Source: Pandoraea vervacti (GTDB lineage: Bacteria; Pseudomonadota; Gammaproteobacteria; Burkholderiales; Burkholderiaceae). From it: a stretch of DNA of 64,000 nt. A program made the translations under genes and the position numbers. Under the pieces are notes generated by a model. That model had not been told where the DNA came from and ran no database searches. It saw nothing but the letters and a program-made list of their open reading frames with translations. Below, in pieces: positions 60,126 to 64,000 of this stretch; within the stretch, counting starts at the first letter, position 1; each line of letters opens with the position of its first letter. The stretch lies in contig NZ_CP010897.2 in NCBI RefSeq assembly GCF_000934605.2, positions 5,332,001 through 5,396,000 of the forward strand. Direction: 5' to 3'.

Positions 60126-62066
60126 TCAATGAACTACCGTCGGATGATCCGGGCCACCAGTAAGGCCCGACGGCCGACCATACAGGTGATCCTGAATTTT
60201 GGTCACCATTCGGAAGCCCGACACGCACTCGCGCAATATCGTTACGATCGCGTCGTGATCGTTGCGCTCGCATGCACGCGCGAGGCGATCAATGATCGGC
60301 GACAGCTCTTCGCGCGTGTAGAAATCCTCGGTGGCCATCATGATCTTGGGGTGCATCGTCCCCGAGACGTCTTCACCGATTAGCAATTCTTCATAAAGCT
60401 TCTCACCCGGGCGCAGGCCAGTGAAGCGGATCTCGATGTCACCGTCCGGCGTGCTTTCGTCTCGTACGGAGAAGCCGCTCAGGTGTATCATGCGGCGCGC
60501 CAGGTCCCAGATCTTGACGGGCTCGCCCATATCGAGCACGAATACCTCGCCGCCCTTGCCCATTGCGCCGGCCTGGATGACCAGCTGTGCAGCCTCCGGG
60601 ATCGTCATGAAATAGCGGGTAATGTCGGGATGCGTCACGGTTACCGGCCCGCCAGCGACGATCTGCTTGCGAAACAGCGGCACGACCGAACCCGACGAAC
60701 CCAGCACGTTGCCGAAACGGACCATGCAGAACTTGGTATGAACGTTGCTGTCGTTCGCGAACGCCTGCAGCGTGAGCTCGGCGAACCGCTTGCTCGCGCC
60801 CATAATATTTGTCGGCCGTACGGCCTTGTCCGTCGAGATCAGCACCATCGTTTCAACCGATGCGGCAATCGCCGCGCGCGCGGTGCTCAATGTGCCGAAT
60901 GCATTGTTCAACACCCCTTCGGTCAGGTTGAACTCGACAATCGGCACGTGCTTGTAGGCCGCCGCGTGATAAACGGTTTGAATATTGCAGCGCTCCATGA
61001 CCCGTCGCACGCGGGTTTCGTCGCGTACCGACCCCAGCACTGGCACCAGTTGCACCGCGAGGTGTTTGGAGCGAATGACCTGCTCAAGTTCCTGCTCGAT
61101 GGAGTACAGCGCGTACTCCGACTGCTCGAACAACACCAGAGTGCGCGGCTGTACCATGACAATCTGACGACAAAGTTCCGAGCCGATCGAGCCACCGGCG
61201 CCGGTCACCATCACACATTTGTGACGAATGTTGGCATCGAGCAACGCGCCATTAGGCGGCACGATATCGCGGCCGAGCAGATCGTCGATTTCGACCTCGC
61301 GAATGTCCTCTGCCTTGACGACGCCGTCGACCAGATCGGACATTCCCGGAATCACGCGCACTTCGACCTTGAGGGATTCGAGTCGGTCGATGATCTCAAG
61401 TCGTCGCGCCCGGCTAACCGACGGTATGGCGAGCAACACCTGCCGAATCGCGAGGCGTTCGATCAGCGCGGGAAGATCGTCCGGAGAATGGGTCTTCAGG
61501 CCGAGAATCTCCATGCCGTGCAAGGCCTGCGCGTCGTCAACGAAGACCACCGGCTGAAAATCGCGCCCGGCGCGCAGCGCCACGGCCAATTGCCTGCCCG
61601 AGCTGCCCGCACCGTAGATAGCGACGGCGTGACGCGTATGGCGCGCCTCGGGTTGCGTCACCTTCTGGAGCAAGGCGCGCGCGAGGAAACGGCTCCCTCC
61701 GATGAAAAGAATGGCCATCATCCAGTAGATCAGCATCGCGCCGCGCGGCACCGGCGGTTGCGTCAAAAATACCAGCACGGCGGCAAACAGTCCCACTGCG
61801 ATCGTGACCCCCACGACGACAATCACGAGCGCGCGGGCTTCAATGTAGCGAATGACGGCACGATATAACCCAATGCGAATGAAGATCGGAATCGCCACCA
61901 CGGAAGTCAGGAAATAGACCCACCACGCGTGCATTTGCGGAAAATGCCAGACGTCCAGACGCAACCCAATGGCCGCCCATAACGCAAATGGGAGCAGCAC
62001 TGCGTCCATGCTCAGAAGCACGAGGCTTTTTGCCGTACGCGACAAATTGGTCACAAACTTGAACAT
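60126..62066 (-). CDS. WbpM/FlaA1-type membrane UDP-GlcNAc 4,6-dehydratase
   Basis: A 646-residue inner membrane enzyme. Four or five N-terminal helices (to about 125) are followed by a CoA-binding-like Rossmann domain (YGAGSSGRQLAVAL near 140) and the catalytic C-terminal SDR domain with VTGAGGSIGSELC near 285. LISTDKAVRPTNIMGASKR carries the active-site Lys. It makes UDP-4-keto-6-deoxy-GlcNAc, the precursor of D-QuiNAc or D-FucNAc. The start at 62066 has GGAGG 11 bases upstream; an ATG at 62087, overlapping the stop of the phosphoglycosyl transferase gene, is a real alternative. Confidence 0.9.
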   Translation of the reverse strand: MFKFVTNLSRTAKSLVLLSMDAVLLPFALWAAIGLRLDVWHFPQMHAWWVYFLTSVVAIPIFIRIGLYRAVIRYIEARALVIVVVGVTIAVGLFAAVLVFLTQPPVPRGAMLIYWMMAILFIGGSRFLARALLQKVTQPEARHTRHAVAIYGAGSSGRQLAVALRAGRDFQPVVFVDDAQALHGMEILGLKTHSPDDLPALIERLAIRQVLLAIPSVSRARRLEIIDRLESLKVEVRVIPGMSDLVDGVVKAEDIREVEIDDLLGRDIVPPNGALLDANIRHKCVMVTGAGGSIGSELCRQIVMVQPRTLVLFEQSEYALYSIEQELEQVIRSKHLAVQLVPVLGSVRDETRVRRVMERCNIQTVYHAAAYKHVPIVEFNLTEGVLNNAFGTLSTARAAIAASVETMVLISTDKAVRPTNIMGASKRFAELTLQAFANDSNVHTKFCMVRFGNVLGSSGSVVPLFRKQIVAGGPVTVTHPDITRYFMTIPEAAQLVIQAGAMGKGGEVFVLDMGEPVKIWDLARRMIHLSGFSVRDESTPDGDIEIRFTGLRPGEKLYEELLIGEDVSGTMHPKIMMATEDFYTREELSPIIDRLARACERNDHDAIVTILRECVSGFRMVTKIQDHLYGRPSGLTGGPDHPTVVH

Positions 62067-62086
62067 GGTTCCACGGGCCTCCGCCA

Positions 62087-62647
62087 TCAATGCGACACGC
62101 CATCGCGACGCATCACTCGCGCGAACGTCTTGAACAGAATTTCCAGGTCGAACAGGAAAGATCTGCGTTGCGCGTATTCCGTATCGAATTTGACCTTGAT
62201 GGGAATGGGCAACTCGTCGCGTCCATTGATCTGCGCCCAGCCTGTCAGTCCGGGGCGCAGTTCGTGCACGCCATATTGCGTCCGCAATTCGATAAGGTCC
62301 TGTTGGTTGAACAGCGCCGGCCGAGGTCCGACGAGGCTCATATCACCACACAAAATGCTCCAGATCTGCGGCAGCTCGTCGAGACTCGATTTGCGCAGAA
62401 AGCCGCCGATGGGTGTCAAATGGGACTTCGGATCCGAAAGCAGGTGAGTCGCAACCGCAGGCGTATCAACGCGCATCGAACGGAACTTGGGCATCCGGAA
62501 AATGCGATTGCCCCGGCCCACGCGATCCGACCAATAAAGGGCTGGACCCGGCGACGTGAGCTTCACTGCCAATGCAACGATCGCGATCGGAATGAGAAAG
62601 ACGACAGCAGCGACCAGCGCGAACGAAAAATCGAAAAATCGCTTCAT
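62087..62647 (-). CDS. Initiating sugar-1-phosphate transferase (PglC/WreU-like)
   Basis: A 186-residue monotopic phosphoglycosyl transferase. The single re-entrant hydrophobic helix at 5-30 is followed by the catalytic core: RVGRGNRIFRMPKFRSMRVD, the Asp-Glu pair in RKSSLDELPQIW near 87-98, MSLVGPRPAL and RPGLTGWAQINGRD. It transfers a sugar phosphate to undecaprenyl phosphate, starting each repeat unit. Neighbours make UDP-QuiNAc or UDP-FucNAc, the likely substrate. The ATG at 62647 is the only family-like start; an upstream TTG adds six residues. No clear ribosome binding site is seen. Confidence 0.9.
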   Translation of the reverse strand: MKRFFDFSFALVAAVVFLIPIAIVALAVKLTSPGPALYWSDRVGRGNRIFRMPKFRSMRVDTPAVATHLLSDPKSHLTPIGGFLRKSSLDELPQIWSILCGDMSLVGPRPALFNQQDLIELRTQYGVHELRPGLTGWAQINGRDELPIPIKVKFDTEYAQRRSFLFDLEILFKTFARVMRRDGVSH

Positions 62648-62709
62648 ATGATTGGTATTGAACAAACACAGCGCGGGATTTCACTACCGTCAGACTCGCG
62701 GTCCGACGA

Positions 62710-63675
62710 TCATGATGCAATTGCGTCACGGGAGCGCCACGCGCTCACCGTCGCACGCATGCCCTCCTGCACCGAGAACGGCGGACGCCATCCGAGCGTG
62801 TCGCAGGTGTGAGCAATATCGACCTGCAACGAACCCAGTACCCGGTCCGCCGTCGCCTTCTTACCGATCAGCCCGGCGGCACACTCCATCAACCACGGGG
62901 GCACGCGTAGCAGACGCGGGCGCGAACCCAACGCGGCGGCAATCGCGCCGACGAGGTCTCCGGTGCTCAGATCCGCGCCGTCCGAGACGAGGAACGTTTG
63001 ACCCGCAGCCGCCGGGTGCGTGGCACAGGTCGACAGCAAGTCGACGAGATTCCCCACGTACACCATGCTGCGGCCGTTTCTGACCGCGCCGAATGGTAAC
63101 GGCCTGCCGTTTGCCACCGCCTGCATCAGGCGCAGAAAATTGGCTTTCACGCCGGGCCCATAGACTAAGGGCGGGCGAACGACCACCACCTCAAGTCCGT
63201 CCCGAGCAATTTCCCAAAGTGCTTCCTCTGCCTCCCATTTGGATACGCCATAAGGATCTTGTGGCGCGGGGGGGTCATCATAGCGATACGGCGCCCGCGC
63301 GGTCGTGCTCTCGCCGTTTACCTTGACGGAGCTGACAAAGACCAGGCGCCGGACGCCAGCACGCAAGCATTCCCGCGCAAGACGCGCTGTACCCGCCACG
63401 TTGACATCCCGAAATTTCGCCAAGGCGACGTCGTTTCCCGCTTCGTTCATTACGTGCACCCGCGCGGCGCAATGCACGACCACATCGATGCCGGACAGCG
63501 CTGCAGACCAGTCCGTGTCCGCACCGAGGTCTCCCGCAACGCGGGAAAATTCGTCGTTCGTCTGTTTCGTACGATACGCGCCAAATGCGCGAACGTCGCG
63601 CAGGGCGCTCAGATGGGACAGGAGCGCCCCGCCCACCAGCCCGCTTGCACCGGTGACCAGAATATTAGTCGTCAT
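62710..63675 (-). CDS. UDP-4-keto-6-deoxy-GlcNAc 4-reductase-like SDR (WbpV/WreQ-like)
   Basis: A 321-residue extended short-chain dehydrogenase. The cofactor motif ILVTGASGLVGGAL is at 5-18, FVSSVKVNGEST near 115, and Tyr-x-x-x-Lys in DPYGVSKWEAEEAL near 145. The group includes WbpV and WreQ, which reduce the WbpM product at C4 to UDP-D-FucNAc or UDP-D-QuiNAc. It stands directly upstream of the initiating transferase and the WbpM-like gene, the trio used to start O-antigens on QuiNAc in Rhizobium etli. Which epimer is formed cannot be read from sequence. First gene of the long minus-strand operon. Confidence 0.83.
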   Translation of the reverse strand: MTTNILVTGASGLVGGALLSHLSALRDVRAFGAYRTKQTNDEFSRVAGDLGADTDWSAALSGIDVVVHCAARVHVMNEAGNDVALAKFRDVNVAGTARLARECLRAGVRRLVFVSSVKVNGESTTARAPYRYDDPPAPQDPYGVSKWEAEEALWEIARDGLEVVVVRPPLVYGPGVKANFLRLMQAVANGRPLPFGAVRNGRSMVYVGNLVDLLSTCATHPAAAGQTFLVSDGADLSTGDLVGAIAAALGSRPRLLRVPPWLMECAAGLIGKKATADRVLGSLQVDIAHTCDTLGWRPPFSVQEGMRATVSAWRSRDAIAS

Positions 63676-64000
63676 TATCTTGGCGGCCGTCGTCTCGACC
63701 ATAATTTAAAGCGATGGATAAACGACAAGGAGAGCGATTATACGCGCTCGACACCACCTTCCAGAGCAAATTGGACGCATTTGCTCACGTTATGGCAACA
63801 GCGCAGACATCGGTGATTCATTTTGTAACGCTTTTAATCCGGGAACGTGGTTCAGCGCATTTTGCCTAGTGGCGCGCACGAGCGAATCCGACACAACCTT
63901 GACCGAATTATTTCGTTACAAATTTCCGCCGACAGAAACCTCGGCAAACGGCCGTTTGCCATCGCAGGCTAATGGCGGCACCGCAGTAGCACGGCCTCCT
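63676..64000. promoter_or_regulatory. AT-rich upstream region of the minus-strand O-antigen operon with an 18-base palindrome
   Basis: No gene is seen in these 325 bases, and the region is AT-richer than its neighbours, consistent with a promoter for the leftward operon. The perfect palindrome GGCAAACGGCCGTTTGCC lies at 63943-63960. It may be a regulator binding site or the end of a rightward-lying gene. No ops/JUMPstart core (GGCGGTAG) is visible. The promoter itself I could not fix. Confidence 0.45.

Noticed and set aside
40000..64000. Capsule or ABC-transporter type polysaccharide locus
   Set aside because: No wzm/wzt, wza/wzc or kps genes are present, while Wzy, Wzx and a phosphoglycosyl transferase are, so a Wzy-dependent O-antigen is the better reading.
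1..64000. CRISPR arrays, insertion sequences, integrases or prophage genes
   Set aside because: No direct repeat-spacer pattern, transposase or recombinase reading frame was found. The translocon operon and O-antigen locus have no visible mobile element at their borders.

Overview
The window is a GC-rich (about 60-65 %) chromosomal segment with dense, operon-like gene packing. Gene content (MaeB, PyrE, RhlE, an MprF/AcvB pair, a CoxMNOP-like oxidase, a Burkholderia-style O-antigen locus) suggests a beta-proteobacterium of the Burkholderiaceae; Pandoraea or a close relative is my best guess. This is inference from protein resemblance, since no rRNA or tRNA is present to fix it.

Layout. 1-13.1 kb: housekeeping and transport genes: malic enzyme (cut by the left edge), an MFS symporter, pyrE, the fluoride channel crcB, an XRE/MmyB-like regulator divergent from a methyltransferase, a parvulin with a gamma-carbonic anhydrase, a BASS transporter, rhlE, a LysR regulator and a uracil/xanthine permease. 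13.3-19.7 kb: the lysyl-phosphatidylglycerol pair mprF-acvB and a secreted beta-lactamase-fold serine hydrolase. 19.7-21.7 kb: a GIY-YIG protein and an SLC13-type permease. 21.7-26.8 kb: a compact seven-gene operon that reads as a type III secretion translocon module in SPI-2 gene order (sseA-, two sseB/espA-, sscA-, sseC-, sseD- and sseE-like). No secretion apparatus gene lies anywhere in the window. 26.9-34.5 kb: 5-oxoprolinase, MFS transporter, DUF1445/D-glutamate-cyclase-like protein and a divergent LysR regulator, probably one catabolic unit. 34.5-39.9 kb: an alternative heme-copper oxidase operon with two subunit III-like genes and a cytochrome c-fused subunit II.

40.0-63.7 kb is a polysaccharide (probably Wzx/Wzy O-antigen) locus in two convergent blocks. 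The plus block (wzy, tviB, tviC, a glycosyltransferase, asnB) would make UDP-GalNAcA and perhaps its amide. The minus block holds three pathways: UDP-L-FucNAc (FnlA/B/C-like, with a WbuB-type transferase), GDP-L-colitose (ManC, Gmd, ColC-like, and ColD-like with His in place of the PLP lysine), and an initiation trio (WbpM-like 4,6-dehydratase, WbpV/WreQ-like reductase, PglC-type phosphoglycosyl transferase). It also has two more transferases and the Wzx flippase. Together these suggest a repeat unit of about five sugars started by QuiNAc or D-FucNAc.

The most unusual items are the isolated translocon operon with its duplicated filament-like protein, the long hairpin that buries that operon's first ribosome binding site, the colitose pathway, and 9-base tandem repeats recurring in several unrelated genes.
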